A stretch of 64,000 nucleotides of DNA from Deinococcus sp. JMULE3 (GCF_013337115.1 NZ_SGWE01000004.1:2859501-2923500), one strand, 5' to 3'; shown: positions 1 through 10,962, counted from the stretch's first letter. Translations and numbers: made by a program. Notes: generated from the sequence alone by a model not told the origin.

Positions 1-1116
1 GAGGTCACCGGGAAGGTCAAGGCCCACCCCAAGGCCCCCGGCGGCTTCGAGGTGCAGGTCGAGGACTTCCGCGTCATCAGCGCCGCCGTGGAGCCCGCCC
101 CGGTCGAGATTCCCAAGATGGAATGGAACGTCAACCCGGAAACCATGCTCGACTACCGCGTCGTGACCGTCCGCGGCCTGAAGGAACGCGCCGCGCTGAA
201 AGTCCAGGCGGAACTCGTCGCCGCGTTCCGCGACCACCTGATGACCGAGGGCTTCACCGAGATCAGCACCCCCAAGATCGTCTCGGCGGGCGCTGAGGGC
301 GGCGCGAACCTGTTCCCCATCGACTACTTCGGGCACCCCGCGTACCTCGCGCAGAGCCCGCAGCTGTACAAGCAGATCATGGTCGGCGTGTTCGAACGCG
401 TGTTTGAGGTCGCGCCCGTCTACCGCGCCGAGGAACACGCCACCAGCCGCCACCTCAACGAGTACCTGAGCCTGGACGTCGAGATGGGCTTCATCGAGGA
501 CGAGGAAGACGTCATGAGCCTCGAGAACCGCCTCCTGGCCGCCATCATGACCCGCCTCAAGACCACCGCGCAGGCCGAATTCGACCTGCTCGGCGCGACC
601 ATCCCCGACGTGCCCCCCCACATCCCCCGCATCACCCTGATGGACGCCCGCGTGCTGGTCACCGAGAAGTACGGGCATCAGGTGGGCGGCAAGGACCTCG
701 ACCCGGAAGCCGAACGCCTGCTGTGCCAGCACTACGCGGAAACCGAAGGCAGCGACTTCGTGTTCGTCACCAAGTACCCCCGCGCCGCCCGCCCCTTCTA
801 CGCCCACCCCGACAGCAACGCCGACGGCACCCCCAGCACCGAGATCACCCGAGGCTTCGACCTGCTGTTCCGCGGCATCGAGATCACGAGCGGCGGCCAG
901 CGCATCCACGACCACGCCATGCTCATGGACTCCATCGCCACCTACAAACTCAAACCCGAAACCCTGGAGGGCTACACCGAGGTCTTCAAGTACGGCATGC
1001 CCCCCCACGGCGGCTTCGCCATCGGCGCCGAACGCCTCACCGCCAAACTGCTCGGCATCAGCAACGTCCGCTACGCCCGCGCGTTCCCCCGCGACCGCCA
1101 CCGCCTGACGCCCTGA
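1..1116 (+). CDS. aspS: Aspartyl-tRNA synthetase, archaeal type (3' part; 5' end outside window)
   Basis: Class II aminoacyl-tRNA synthetase charging tRNA with Asp. The frame is open at base 1; the GTG at 52 is internal. The end of the anticodon-binding OB fold is followed by the complete catalytic domain: motif 2 region (VAPVYRAEEHATSRHLNEY) and a motif 3 tail of the archaeal form (MPPHGGFAIGAERL, then AFPRDRHRLTP). The bacterial GAD insertion domain is absent. Enzymes of this archaeal type in Deinococcus are known to be non-discriminating and to feed GatCAB for Asn-tRNA and asparagine formation; that activity is assigned by family, not read here. A likely terminator follows at 1154. Confidence 0.95.
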   Translation, partial: EVTGKVKAHPKAPGGFEVQVEDFRVISAAVEPAPVEIPKMEWNVNPETMLDYRVVTVRGLKERAALKVQAELVAAFRDHLMTEGFTEISTPKIVSAGAEGGANLFPIDYFGHPAYLAQSPQLYKQIMVGVFERVFEVAPVYRAEEHATSRHLNEYLSLDVEMGFIEDEEDVMSLENRLLAAIMTRLKTTAQAEFDLLGATIPDVPPHIPRITLMDARVLVTEKYGHQVGGKDLDPEAERLLCQHYAETEGSDFVFVTKYPRAARPFYAHPDSNADGTPSTEITRGFDLLFRGIEITSGGQRIHDHAMLMDSIATYKLKPETLEGYTEVFKYGMPPHGGFAIGAERLTAKLLGISNVRYARAFPRDRHRLTP

Positions 1117-1153
1117 GGGGCGTGTTTGATGGTCGAGAGGTGATGGTTAATGG

Positions 1154-1186
1154 ACAGGCTCGCCCCGTGACGGGTGGGCCTGTTCT
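1154..1186 (+). terminator. Possible terminator hairpin after aspS
   Basis: ACAGGC and GCCTGT flank a second GC stem (CGCCC/GGGTG), followed by only a short T-containing tail. Weak but well placed between aspS and the next gene. Confidence 0.4.
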
Positions 1187-1252
1187 GCGCTGCGGGGCGG
1201 GTGTACGCTGCGGGGGAACCCGTCCAGCCCCCCCGGCCCCGGAGGAACCCCC

Positions 1253-1888
1253 ATGCGCGCACCCGCCACCCGGCCCGCCCTGACCCTCACCCTGGCCCTG
1301 CTCGCCAGCCCCGCCGCGCACGCCGCGTGCAAGCTCGCCGACATCGTCCCGGGCGGCACGTACACCTACCGCATGACCGGCCCCGGCAGCGGCACCTTCA
1401 CCACCACCAATACCGTCAAGGGGAGCAGCGTCCGGGCAACCACCACCATTGAGGGCCGCACCAGCACCATGACCTGGACCTGCACCGGCAAGGGCCTCAG
1501 CGGGAAACTCAGCGGCGCGCAGGGCGCCGGCATGACCCTGAACAACAGCTCCTTCCTGCCGCCACTGAACCTCTGGCGGCCCGGGTACAGCTGGACGTCC
1601 ACACAGGACATGAGCATGAGCGGCGGTATGACCAGTCGGGGCAGCAGCGTCACCCGCATCGTGAAACGCGAGACCGTCAAGGTGCCCGCCGGAACGTTCA
1701 ATTCGTGGCGACTCGACACGACCACCACCGTGAAGATCACCCTCCCCGGCGGCCGCACCCCACCCGCCGGGAGCCCCCTCGCCAGCGGCACCACCGTGCA
1801 GAGCAGCGTCTGGTACGCGCCCGGCACCGGCATGATCCGCAGCGTGAACAGCGGCATGACCACCGAACTCGTGAAGTTCAAACGCTGA
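1253..1888 (+). CDS. Secreted protein of unknown function
   Basis: 211 residues starting with a signal peptide (two Arg, a Leu/Ala-rich core, cleavage near AHA-AC around residue 24). The mature part is rich in Thr, Ser and Gly with alternating beta-type pattern. Its second half (VKVPAGTFNSWRLDTTTTV, then VWYAPGTGMIRS) resembles small envelope beta proteins that carry a VPAGTFxxxR signature. A clear Shine-Dalgarno GGAGGA lies 5 nt before the ATG. I do not recognise a precise family and give no function; probably exported to the periplasm or cell surface. Confidence 0.7.
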   Translation: MRAPATRPALTLTLALLASPAAHAACKLADIVPGGTYTYRMTGPGSGTFTTTNTVKGSSVRATTTIEGRTSTMTWTCTGKGLSGKLSGAQGAGMTLNNSSFLPPLNLWRPGYSWTSTQDMSMSGGMTSRGSSVTRIVKRETVKVPAGTFNSWRLDTTTTVKITLPGGRTPPAGSPLASGTTVQSSVWYAPGTGMIRSVNSGMTTELVKFKR

Positions 1889-1898
1889 CCGGGGGCGG

Positions 1899-1904
1899 TA
1901 GCAT
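1899..1904 (+). promoter_or_regulatory. -10 box TAGCAT, leaderless gene
   Basis: TAGCAT lies 6 nt before the ATG at 1911, so the transcript should begin at or next to the start codon. No Shine-Dalgarno is present. Confidence 0.6.
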
Positions 1905-1910
1905 CGGCGC

Positions 1911-2690
1911 ATGACCGACCGCGCCCGAGGCAGCAACGAACAGGCCCTGAACGAGGAATTCGCGCAGTTCAGCGTCGGTGGGCAGCGCGTGTACGGCATG
2001 CTGCACCGCCCCGCCGGGGACGCCCCCACGCACGGCTGGCCCAGCGTGATCCTCCTGCACGGCTTCACCGGCAGCCGCACCAGCGACCACCGCCTCTTCC
2101 CGCTGCTGTCCCGCCACCTCGCTGCGCGGGGCGTCGCCAGCCTCCGCTTCGACTTCCGCGGCAGCGGCGAGAGCCAGGGGGACTTCAGCGAGATGACCGT
2201 CACCCGCGAAATCGAGGACACCCTCGCCGCCTTCGACTACGTGCGCCGCCAGCCGGGCCTCGACCCGCAGCGCGTCATGCTCCTCGGCTTCAGCATGGGC
2301 GGCCTCGTCGCCGCCCAGAGCGCCACGCAGGCCCGACCCCACCGCCTCGCCCTGTGGGCCCCCGCCCTCCCGGAACTGTGGCTCCCGTTCCTGCGCGGCG
2401 GGTTCCTGCCCGCCACGATCACGGATTACAACGGCTGGCCGCTGGGCCGCGACTTCCTCCAGGAAGTCACCCGCCTGAGGCCCCTCGACGCCGCCGCCGC
2501 GTGGGGCGGCGAGGCCCGCGTCTTCCACGGCGACCAGGACAAGACCTGCCCCCCCGAGTACGGCGTCCGCTACGCCCAGGCCCTGCACTGCGACGCCGTC
2601 GCCATCCCCGGCGCCGGGCACACCTTCGACAACCTGGAGCAGGTGGACCTGCTCTTCCGCGAGACGACGCGGTTCCTCACCGGGGGGTGA
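1911..2690 (+). CDS. Alpha/beta hydrolase (esterase/acylaminopeptidase-like)
   Basis: 259 residues with an alpha/beta hydrolase fold: oxyanion strand ILLHGFTGSR near residue 50, nucleophile elbow GFSMGG (Ser near residue 128), an acidic strand VFHGDQDKTCPP near 205-216 and a catalytic His in GAGHTFDNL near residue 237. Length fits cinnamoyl-ester-hydrolase-like cytosolic esterases. The start is fixed by the TAGCAT box 6 nt upstream. Substrate cannot be read from sequence. The gene faces the convergent spermidine-synthase-like gene across an inverted repeat. Confidence 0.85.
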   Translation: MTDRARGSNEQALNEEFAQFSVGGQRVYGMLHRPAGDAPTHGWPSVILLHGFTGSRTSDHRLFPLLSRHLAARGVASLRFDFRGSGESQGDFSEMTVTREIEDTLAAFDYVRRQPGLDPQRVMLLGFSMGGLVAAQSATQARPHRLALWAPALPELWLPFLRGGFLPATITDYNGWPLGRDFLQEVTRLRPLDAAAAWGGEARVFHGDQDKTCPPEYGVRYAQALHCDAVAIPGAGHTFDNLEQVDLLFRETTRFLTGG

Positions 2691-2696
2691 ACGGGG

Positions 2697-2829
2697 GAGT
2701 GGGCAGTAGGTAGTGGGGAGTGGGTCGGCTGGAAATGGGCGGGAACGCTGCCGATCGGCCTTTAAGCGACCCGGACGGGATCACCCACGATCCACTTCCC
2801 ACTCACCACTCCCCACTGCCTGCCCACTG
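2697..2829. repeat. Inverted pair of G-rich AGTGGG-unit repeats between convergent genes
   Basis: The left arm (about 2699-2722) reads GTGGGCAGTAGGTAGTGGG and continues GAGTGG. The right arm (about 2803-2828), read on the minus strand, gives GTGGGCAGGCAGTGGGGAG and continues TGG. The arms are nearly complementary and could fold into a long hairpin. Comparable pairs occur near 11501-11582 and 58343-58457. Confidence 0.55.
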
Positions 2830-3510
2830 CTATGCGCCGCCCTTCCTCCCGGTCCAGACGGTGTGCTTGCCGCCCCTGCCCTGACGGGCGCGCGGGTGGT
2901 GGACCTGCGTGGTGAATCCGGCGCGGGTCAGGGCGTCGGTGAAGCGGGGGACCTTCTCGACGCTCCACACGGCGAGCACCCCGCCGGGGCGCAGGGCGGC
3001 GCGGGCGGTGGCGAGGCCGCGCGGGCCGTACAGGGCGTCGTTCGCGGCGCGGGTCATGCCCTCGGGGCCGTTGTCCACGTCCAGCAGGATCGCGTCGAAC
3101 CCGGCGGGGTGGGCGCGCATGACCTCGCCCACGTCGGCCACCGCGACGGTCACGCGCGGGTCGCGCAGAGGGTGCCCGGCGACCGCGCCGAGGGGACCGT
3201 GATTCCACGTGACGACCTCCGGCACGAGTTCCGCCACCGTCACCTGCGCCGCGCCGGGCAGGGTCCGCAGCGCGGCGGCGAGGGTGAAGCCCATGCCCAG
3301 CCCGCCGATCAGCACGCGCTGCGCGGCGGCCCCCAGCCCAGTCAGGGCGAGGTCGGCCAGCGCCTCCTCGCTGCCGTGCTGGCGGGAGTTCATCAGGTCG
3401 TACGGCGTGCCGCGCACGCGGATGCTGAACTCGGTGTCGCGCTGCCACAGCTGCAGCTCGTCGTGGCTGCCGGGGACGGGCGCGGAGCCGAGGTGGACCC
3501 AGGGTTTCAA
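2830..3510 (-). CDS. Spermidine-synthase-like methyltransferase-fold protein
   Basis: 226 residues. The Rossmann core of the spermine/spermidine synthase family is visible: VLIGGLGMGFTLAAAL (motif I, near residue 68), an acidic residue closing strand 2 (VTVAELVPEVV), and DAILLDVDNGPEG near residue 141. It is shorter than SpeE (about 280-310) and the motifs fit the family of polyamine-synthase-like proteins often annotated only as spermidine synthase. The apparent start is TTG at 3510; a downstream start is possible. Genuine polyamine synthesis is unproven. Confidence 0.7.
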   Translation of the reverse strand: MKPWVHLGSAPVPGSHDELQLWQRDTEFSIRVRGTPYDLMNSRQHGSEEALADLALTGLGAAAQRVLIGGLGMGFTLAAALRTLPGAAQVTVAELVPEVVTWNHGPLGAVAGHPLRDPRVTVAVADVGEVMRAHPAGFDAILLDVDNGPEGMTRAANDALYGPRGLATARAALRPGGVLAVWSVEKVPRFTDALTRAGFTTQVHHPRARQGRGGKHTVWTGRKGGA

Positions 3511-3566
3511 GGGTGGCTCCGGGGGGCGTGGGGGAGGAGCGGCATCCGGTCAGTGTAGCCGAGTGG

Positions 3567-4085
3567 TTACAGTCCGAGGACGGCGCCCAGCACGGCGGCC
3601 CCGACGACGATCAGGGCGGCGTTGACGCGGGTGCGCCACAGCAGGGCGAACGAGGCGGCGGCGATCAGCGCCCCGGTCCAGCTGTGGATGCTGCCTCGCG
3701 CGAGGACCAGCACGCCCGCCAGCAGCACGCCCGCGCCGAAGGGCAGCAGGGCGCTCCGGAGTGCGGGCAACCAGCGCCAGCGGCTGAGCCGCTGCCACGC
3801 GGTCATCGCGGCGGCGCTGAGCAGCGCGGTGGGGCCGTAGAAGCCCAGCGTGGCGGCGAACGCGCCCAGCAAGCCCCCAGCAGCGAAGCCGTAGTGGGTC
3901 ATGGCGAGCATGTTCGGTCCGGGCATGACCTGCCCCAGCGCGAAGCCGTTCGCGAGGAGCTGCGGCGTGATCCAGCCCTTCTGCTCGACCAGCACGCGTT
4001 CGATCTCGGGGAGGTTCGCGCCGCCGAAACTCACGAGGCCCAGCCGCGCGAACGTGAGCAGGATGTCCAGCGGTTCGGCCGTCAC
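3567..4085 (-). CDS. Chromate transporter family, second half-size subunit
   Basis: 172 residues, a single CHR domain: an N-terminal [10 protein letters not shown] loop, then [16 protein letters not shown] (the conserved PGPN motif) and four or more hydrophobic helices. It starts at GTG 4085, inside the TGA of the preceding subunit (GTGA overlap), so the two are translationally coupled. Bipartite ChrA-type permeases move chromate or sulfate-like anions across the membrane; the natural substrate here is unknown. Confidence 0.85.
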   Translation of the reverse strand: MTAEPLDILLTFARLGLVSFGGANLPEIERVLVEQKGWITPQLLANGFALGQVMPGPNMLAMTHYGFAAGGLLGAFAATLGFYGPTALLSAAAMTAWQRLSRWRWLPALRSALLPFGAGVLLAGVLVLARGSIHSWTGALIAAASFALLWRTRVNAALIVVGAAVLGAVLGL

Positions 4086-4672
4086 TCGTCGCTCCGGGGG
4101 CGGTGGAGGATCAGGCCGACGATGACGGTGCCCGCCAGAACGATCAGCAGGTCGGCGCGCAGCACGGCGAGCAGCAGGAAGGTGATCACGGCGAGGGTGG
4201 GGCCGAAGCGGATGCCCGCCGTGACTTTCAGGACGGGCAGGGCGGCGGTCAGCATGACGCCCAGCGCCGCGCAGGCCGCGCCCCGCAGCCCACTCTGCAC
4301 CGCAGGGGGGAGGCCGCCGGGGAGGCCGAGGGTGAAGACGCTGACGGTCAGCATGGCGATCAGGCCGGGCGTGAGGATGCCCACGACCGCCAGCGCCGCG
4401 CCGCTCCCGCCCAGCAGGCGCGCGCCGATCATGGCGGCGAGGTTCACGGCGTTCGGGCCGGGGGTCAGCTGCGCCAGCGTGTAGGCTTCCGCGAATTCCG
4501 CGTCGGTCATCCAGCCCCGCGCGTTCAGGGCGCGGCGGGTGTGAGCAGGTAGGCCGCCGCCGATGCCGACCAGCGCAACGCCCACGAACAGCCGCAGCAG
4601 TCCGGCGGGCGTGGGGGGTGGGGTGGGGGTGACGGGCGCGGCGCTGGCGGCCGGGGACGTGGGCGCGCTCAT
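4082..4672 (-). CDS. Chromate transporter family, first half-size subunit
   Basis: 196 residues: a Pro/Ala/Thr-rich cytoplasmic head of about 22 residues, then one CHR domain with [13 protein letters not shown], a PGPN motif ([18 protein letters not shown]) and several membrane helices. It pairs with the overlapping downstream CHR subunit to make the two-domain transporter that larger ChrA proteins encode in one chain. TACGCT lies 6 nt upstream of the ATG, so the mRNA is probably leaderless. Confidence 0.85.
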   Translation of the reverse strand: MSAPTSPAASAAPVTPTPPPTPAGLLRLFVGVALVGIGGGLPAHTRRALNARGWMTDAEFAEAYTLAQLTPGPNAVNLAAMIGARLLGGSGAALAVVGILTPGLIAMLTVSVFTLGLPGGLPPAVQSGLRGAACAALGVMLTAALPVLKVTAGIRFGPTLAVITFLLLAVLRADLLIVLAGTVIVGLILHRPRSDE

Positions 4673-4678
4673 GCCCTG

Positions 4679-4684
4679 AGCGTA
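4679..4684 (-). promoter_or_regulatory. -10 box TACGCT, leaderless chromate transporter operon
   Basis: On the minus strand TACGCT is followed by 6 nt and the ATG at 4672. No Shine-Dalgarno is present. Confidence 0.55.
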
Positions 4685-4775
4685 GCGCCCACACAGTCAA
4701 AACTGCGAAACTACTCCAGAGACAACACGGAACAGAATGCACGAAACGGGGATGCAGCGAGGCTACGCTGAGCAG

Positions 4776-5063
4776 GTGAACCGGGCGGCGTTGCTGCTGA
4801 TCCCTAATCTGACTGCGTGTGGTCCAGTGAGGGACGGCACCACCGCCGGGGCGCCCTGTCAGGAGGCCGCGTCGGTGAATCTGGCTCGGTCGGTGCGGGT
4901 GCCCTACGACACGGAACGCTTCCAGCCGCTGTCCGGTGGGGGAGAGTCCGAGCGCTTCCGCGTCACGCTGCGGTCTCAGGGGAAAATCGTGGAACGGTAC
5001 ACGTTCACCTGCCGGGAGGCGGCGAGTGGATCAGTGGAGCTGACCTGGACCCCGCTCCACTGA
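4776..5063 (+). CDS. Small lipoprotein of unknown function
   Basis: 95 residues from GTG 4776: a hydrophobic stretch [11 protein letters not shown] with Cys as the probable lipidation site near residue 13, then a short beta-rich domain ([18 protein letters not shown]) and a second Cys pair. TACGCT (4764-4769) is 6 nt before this GTG, favouring it over an in-frame ATG at 4737. The gene ends 2 bp before the stop codon of the convergent DUF255 gene. Function unknown. Confidence 0.6.
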   Translation: MNRAALLLIPNLTACGPVRDGTTAGAPCQEAASVNLARSVRVPYDTERFQPLSGGGESERFRVTLRSQGKIVERYTFTCREAASGSVELTWTPLH

Positions 5064-5065
5064 CG

Positions 5066-7108
<2,043 letters not shown>

Positions 7109-7210
7109 GCCCCGAGGGTACCGCCGCACCCACCGGCGAGCGGGGAACATGAACGCAGAGCGGGACGCCCCTCACACCGCCCCGGTCCGCCGCGCCTCAC
7201 ACTGAGGCGC

Positions 7211-8119
7211 ATGGCCCAGCCCGACGCTCCCGCCGCCGACCCGCAGAGTTCCTTCGACCGTCCCGTCCGCGTGCGCGCCGGCTTCCAGCTGACCTTCGAC
7301 GTGCCCTACCCCACCCCCATGCTGTTCGTCGTGCAGCCCCGCGACCGCCTGGAACCCACCGGCACCCGCCAGCGCATCATCGACCAGCGGCCCATCGGCG
7401 CCGCGCAGGGCATCCACACGTACACCGACACGCACGGGAACGTCGTGTGGCGCACCGTCGCGCAGCCCGGCACGTTCATCATCGGGCACGACCTGATCGC
7501 CGAGATCACCCGCAACGCCGACCCCGCCCACCCCGACCTGCCCAAGACGCCCGTCGAGGCCCTGCCGGACGACACCATCACGTACCTGCTGCCCAGCCGC
7601 TACGTGGACAGCGACCTGATCAGCGCCGACGCCTGGGAACGCTTCGGGCACATCCAGGGAGGCTGGGCGCAGGTGCAGGCCATCAGCGACTACCTGAACG
7701 ACACCTGCACGTACGGCTACGGCTCCACCAGCGCCACCACCGCCTTCCAGGCGCTCGGCAGCGGCCGCGCCGTGTGCCGCGACTTCGCGCACATGGGCGT
7801 CGCGTTCTGCCGCGCGCTGAACATCCCCGCCCGGTACGTGTGCGGGTACCTGCCGGACATCGACATCACGCCCGACCCGGTCCCCATGGACTTCCACGCG
7901 TGGTTCGAGGCGTTCATCGACGGCCAGTGGCGCACCTTCGACGCGCGTCACAACCGCCCCCGCGCGGGCCGCATCCTGATCGCGCAGGGCCGCGACGCGT
8001 CCGACGTGGCGTTCACGACGTCGTTCGGCAGCGCCCGCCTGACCCACATGAAAGTCTGGGCGGACGAGGCCGCGCCCGACATGACGCTGGACACCCCACC
8101 CAACCCGCGCATCTTCTGA
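7211..8119 (+). CDS. Transglutaminase-like cysteine protease-fold protein
   Basis: 302 residues with no signal peptide. An N-terminal beta region precedes a transglutaminase core with the catalytic triad in order: Cys in GSGRAVCRDFAHM near residue 195, His in PMDFHAWFEAF near residue 228 and Asp in WRTFDARHN near residue 244. This arrangement is typical of bacterial transglutaminase-like proteins with an N-terminal bundle, likely cytosolic peptidases or amidases. The next gene, argS, has its own leaderless promoter. Substrate unknown. Confidence 0.85.
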   Translation: MAQPDAPAADPQSSFDRPVRVRAGFQLTFDVPYPTPMLFVVQPRDRLEPTGTRQRIIDQRPIGAAQGIHTYTDTHGNVVWRTVAQPGTFIIGHDLIAEITRNADPAHPDLPKTPVEALPDDTITYLLPSRYVDSDLISADAWERFGHIQGGWAQVQAISDYLNDTCTYGYGSTSATTAFQALGSGRAVCRDFAHMGVAFCRALNIPARYVCGYLPDIDITPDPVPMDFHAWFEAFIDGQWRTFDARHNRPRAGRILIAQGRDASDVAFTTSFGSARLTHMKVWADEAAPDMTLDTPPNPRIF

Positions 8120-8182
8120 CCGTCCCTGGAGGCCGCCCGGGCGGGTCGTTCCGCCGGGCGGTTTCCCGTACACTTTTCAGTT

Positions 8183-10012
8183 ATGGACTTGAAGGCTCGA
8201 CTCAAGACGGCAGTGGAGGCCGCCGCCGCGCAGATGGGCGCCCCGCTGGACGTCGCCATCCAGGAAACACCCGCGAATAAACCCGGCGATTACGGCACGC
8301 CCGCCGCGTTCCAGATCGCCAAGGCGCTGGGGCAGAACCCCGCGCAGGTCGCGCAGACGCTCGCGCAGACCGTGCAACTCCCCGAGGGCATCGAGCGTGT
8401 GGAGGCCGCTGGGCCGTTCCTGAACTTCTTCGTGGACGTCGGCGGCTTCGTGCGCGGCGTCGTGCAGACGCCCCTGAACCTCCCCGCGCAGGACGGCAAG
8501 GTCGTCATCGAGCACACCAGCGTGAACCCCAACAAGGAACTCCACGTCGGGCACCTGCGCAACGTCGTCCTCGGCGACAGCATGGCGCGCATCTTCCGCG
8601 CCGCCGGGTACGAGGTCGAGGTGCAGAACTACATCGACGACACCGGCCGTCAGGCCGCCGAGAGCCTGTTCGCCATGGACCACTACGGCCGCGAGTGGAA
8701 CGGCGAGCAGAAGTACGACCACTGGCTGGGCGAGGGCTACGTGCAGCTGAACGCCGACCCTGCCAAGGCCGACATGGAAGCGGGCATCCGCGAGGTCATG
8801 CACAAGCTCGAAGAGGGCCTGCTGCGCCCCCTCGTCGAGCAGACTGTGAAGGCCCAGCTGGAAACCTGCTTCCGCATCGGCGCGACGTACGACCTGCTCG
8901 TGTGGGAGTCCGACGTGGTCGGCAGCGGCTTCCTGAACCGCGCCATGGACATCCTGGAGGGCAGCCGGTACACCTCGCACCCCACGGAAGGGAAGTTCGC
9001 GGGCGCGTTCATCATGGACGTCAGCGAATTCATGCCCGGCCTGGAGGAATCCAACGTCGTGCTGCGCCGCAGCGACGGCACCGCCATGTACGTCGCCAAG
9101 GACATCGGCTTCCAGTTCTGGAAGTTCGGTCTGTTCGAGGGCATGACCTTCAAACCGTTCATGACCGACCCCGCCGGGAACACCATCTGGACCAGCGACC
9201 CCACCGGCGACAGCGCCCAGGCGGCCCGCTTCGGGCACGCGCACGAGGTCATCAACGTCATCGACTCCCGCCAGAAGCACCCGCAGATGCTCGTGCGCAG
9301 CAGCCTGGGCGTCGCCGGGGAGACCGAGAAGGAAGCGCGCAGCATCCACCTCAGCTACGAGTTCGTGAACCTGAACGGGCAGACCATCAGCGGCCGCAAG
9401 GGCATCACCCTGGCCGTGGACAGCGCACTTGAACAGGCCGCCGCGCGGGGCTTCGCGGAACTCAGCGCGAAGAACCCCGACCTCGCCACGCGTGACGACG
9501 CGCAGGAAATCGCCCGCCGCATCGGCGTGGGCGCCCTGCGCTTCGCGATGCTGCGCAACGAACCCAGCCGCGCCTTCGACTTCGACCTCGAAAAAGCCAG
9601 CAGCCTCCAGGGCGACACCGCCCCGTACATCCAGTACGCCGCCGTGCGCGCCGCGAACATCCTGCGCAAGGCCCAGGACGCCGGGCACCCAGTGGACGGC
9701 ACCGGCGCCGCCTGGGACGCCCTGCCCGACGTGGACCTGATCCTCGCCAAGCAGGTCGCCAAACTCCCCGAGGTCGTCGAGCAGGCCGTCCGCGCGCACT
9801 CCCCGCACGGCGTCGCCCAGTACGCCCTGGACCTCGCCACGTCCTTCAACGCCTGGTACAACGCCAAGGACAAGCAGGGTAAACCCGCCACGAACGTCCT
9901 CGCCAGCCCCGAAGGCCTGCGCGAGGCCCGCCTGGCCCTCGTCGCCCGCGTCCGCACCGCGTTCGAGGACACCCTCGGCCTGATCGGCATCGAGATTCCC
10001 CCCGCGATGTAA
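8183..10012 (+). CDS. argS: Arginyl-tRNA synthetase
   Basis: 609 residues, class Ia. The signature HIGH box is HTSVNPNKELHVGHLRN near residue 122; the KMSKS equivalent is degenerate (TISGRKG near residue 396), as is common in ArgRS. The C-terminal DALR anticodon-binding domain is present (SFNAWYNAKDK, then LVARVRTAFEDTLGLIGIE). TACACT 8 nt upstream of the ATG suggests leaderless expression. A structured repeat element begins directly after its TAA stop. Confidence 0.97.
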   Translation: MDLKARLKTAVEAAAAQMGAPLDVAIQETPANKPGDYGTPAAFQIAKALGQNPAQVAQTLAQTVQLPEGIERVEAAGPFLNFFVDVGGFVRGVVQTPLNLPAQDGKVVIEHTSVNPNKELHVGHLRNVVLGDSMARIFRAAGYEVEVQNYIDDTGRQAAESLFAMDHYGREWNGEQKYDHWLGEGYVQLNADPAKADMEAGIREVMHKLEEGLLRPLVEQTVKAQLETCFRIGATYDLLVWESDVVGSGFLNRAMDILEGSRYTSHPTEGKFAGAFIMDVSEFMPGLEESNVVLRRSDGTAMYVAKDIGFQFWKFGLFEGMTFKPFMTDPAGNTIWTSDPTGDSAQAARFGHAHEVINVIDSRQKHPQMLVRSSLGVAGETEKEARSIHLSYEFVNLNGQTISGRKGITLAVDSALEQAAARGFAELSAKNPDLATRDDAQEIARRIGVGALRFAMLRNEPSRAFDFDLEKASSLQGDTAPYIQYAAVRAANILRKAQDAGHPVDGTGAAWDALPDVDLILAKQVAKLPEVVEQAVRAHSPHGVAQYALDLATSFNAWYNAKDKQGKPATNVLASPEGLREARLALVARVRTAFEDTLGLIGIEIPPAM

Positions 10013-10166
10013 CACGGACTCCGGTTGAAAGGTTTGCAAAAACTTTCAACACGAGCGGACTCGCAGAGCTGCGCAGCAGAGCGAGCAGGAGAGAAACGGG
10101 TTCCGGACGTGGAGCTGGCAATCCGGTGAAGTTCCGGATTGTCAGCGAAACAAACGGAATCCGTAT
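10013..10166 (-). repeat. Dispersed two-hairpin repeat element, copy A
   Basis: About 153 bp immediately after the argS stop. Ends are near-perfect terminal inverted repeats (ACGGACTCCG at 10015, CGGAATCCGT at 10155). Inside are hairpin 1 (GGTTGAAAGGTTTGC with AACTTTCAAC), a conserved linker (rc CTCCACGTCCGG) and hairpin 2 (CAATCCGG/CCGGATTG). It carries about 20 extra bases (around 10062-10082) relative to copy B. Orientation is given relative to copy B. No coding capacity. Confidence 0.8.
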
Positions 10167-10246
10167 AAGGCACAGCAGTTCCGTGCAGAGGAGGCGGCCC
10201 CGGTAATCCCTGTGGCTGCCTCCTCTGCTGTGGTTCAGGCGCGTGG

Positions 10247-10885
10247 TCAGGCGCGGCGGCTCTGGATGCGGAAGACCTCACGCTGGGACAGGGGTGGGGT
10301 GGGGAGCGGGTGGGCGCCCTGGGGGCGCAGCCCGTCGAGGGTCAGGGCGAGGGCGCGGCGCCAGATCTGGGCGTTGATGGTGCGGGTGGCGGTGATGACG
10401 GCGGCGTGGCCGATCATGATGGGCAGCAGGTCCTCGGGGGTGAGGTCGGGGCGCAGGCTGCCGTCCGCCTGGGCGCGTTCGATGAGGGTCTGCATGCCGA
10501 CGCGCATGCTGGTCCGCTGGGCTTCCAGGGTGCGGTTGCGGCCGGGCGTGAAGGCGTAGGGGTTCTGCAGGCCGCCCTGCGCCTGGAGTTCGCACATGTG
10601 GTGGATGAAGTGACTGAAGCCGTGCCAGGGGTCGGGGAGGTTCAGGGCCTCGTCGAGGATGGCGTGGTAGGTCGCGTATTCCTCGAGGTACAGGGCGGTC
10701 AGGAGGTCCTCGCGGGTGGGGAAGCGGCGGTAGAGGGTGCCGGCGCCCACCCCGGCGTGCTGGGCGACGCTGGTGAGGGTGGCGTCCGGTCCCTGCGTGC
10801 TGAAGACGGTGCGGGCGGCGTCGAGGATGCGTCGCCGGTTGCGTTCCGCGTCGCCGCGCAGGGGAGTGGGGGTGGGGTCGGACAC
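10247..10885 (-). CDS. TetR-family transcriptional repressor
   Basis: 212 residues. The N-terminal helix-turn-helix (RRRILDAARTVF, TSVAQHAGVGAGTLYRRF, residues about 17-60) is typical TetR; the ligand-binding domain is all-helical. It starts at GTG 10885: on the minus strand TATGCT is 6 nt upstream, giving a leaderless message. Divergent from the DoxX gene across about 110 bp holding two similar dyads, so it probably represses itself and doxX. Its ligand is unknown. Confidence 0.88.
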   Translation of the reverse strand: MSDPTPTPLRGDAERNRRRILDAARTVFSTQGPDATLTSVAQHAGVGAGTLYRRFPTREDLLTALYLEEYATYHAILDEALNLPDPWHGFSHFIHHMCELQAQGGLQNPYAFTPGRNRTLEAQRTSMRVGMQTLIERAQADGSLRPDLTPEDLLPIMIGHAAVITATRTINAQIWRRALALTLDGLRPQGAHPLPTPPLSQREVFRIQSRRA

Positions 10886-10900
10886 CCCCCCAGCATAACA

Positions 10901-10962
10901 AAGTGGAGGATGCCCTCCGTTTATGCTACGCTGGCCAAAAGCGGAGAAGATCCTCCGTTTGT
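10901..10962. promoter_or_regulatory. Twin TetR operators in the tetR-doxX divergent promoter
   Basis: Two related 23-bp dyads: AAAGTGGAGGATGCCCTCCG (10901 on, then TTT) and AAAGCGGAGAAGATCCTCCG (10939 on, then TTT). They share the frame AAAGYGGAG-N5-CCTCCGTTT. The DoxX-direction -10 candidates TATGCT (10922) and TACGCT (10927) sit at or just after the first dyad; the tetR -10 (10892-10897) abuts it. Confidence 0.7.

Noticed and set aside
2713..3558. Plus-strand frame over the spermidine-synthase-like gene
   Set aside because: Composition is shadow-like and the minus-strand gene has a clear Rossmann motif.
8177..10039. 620-codon open frame antisense to argS
   Set aside because: Same shadow effect; argS on the other strand has all family motifs.
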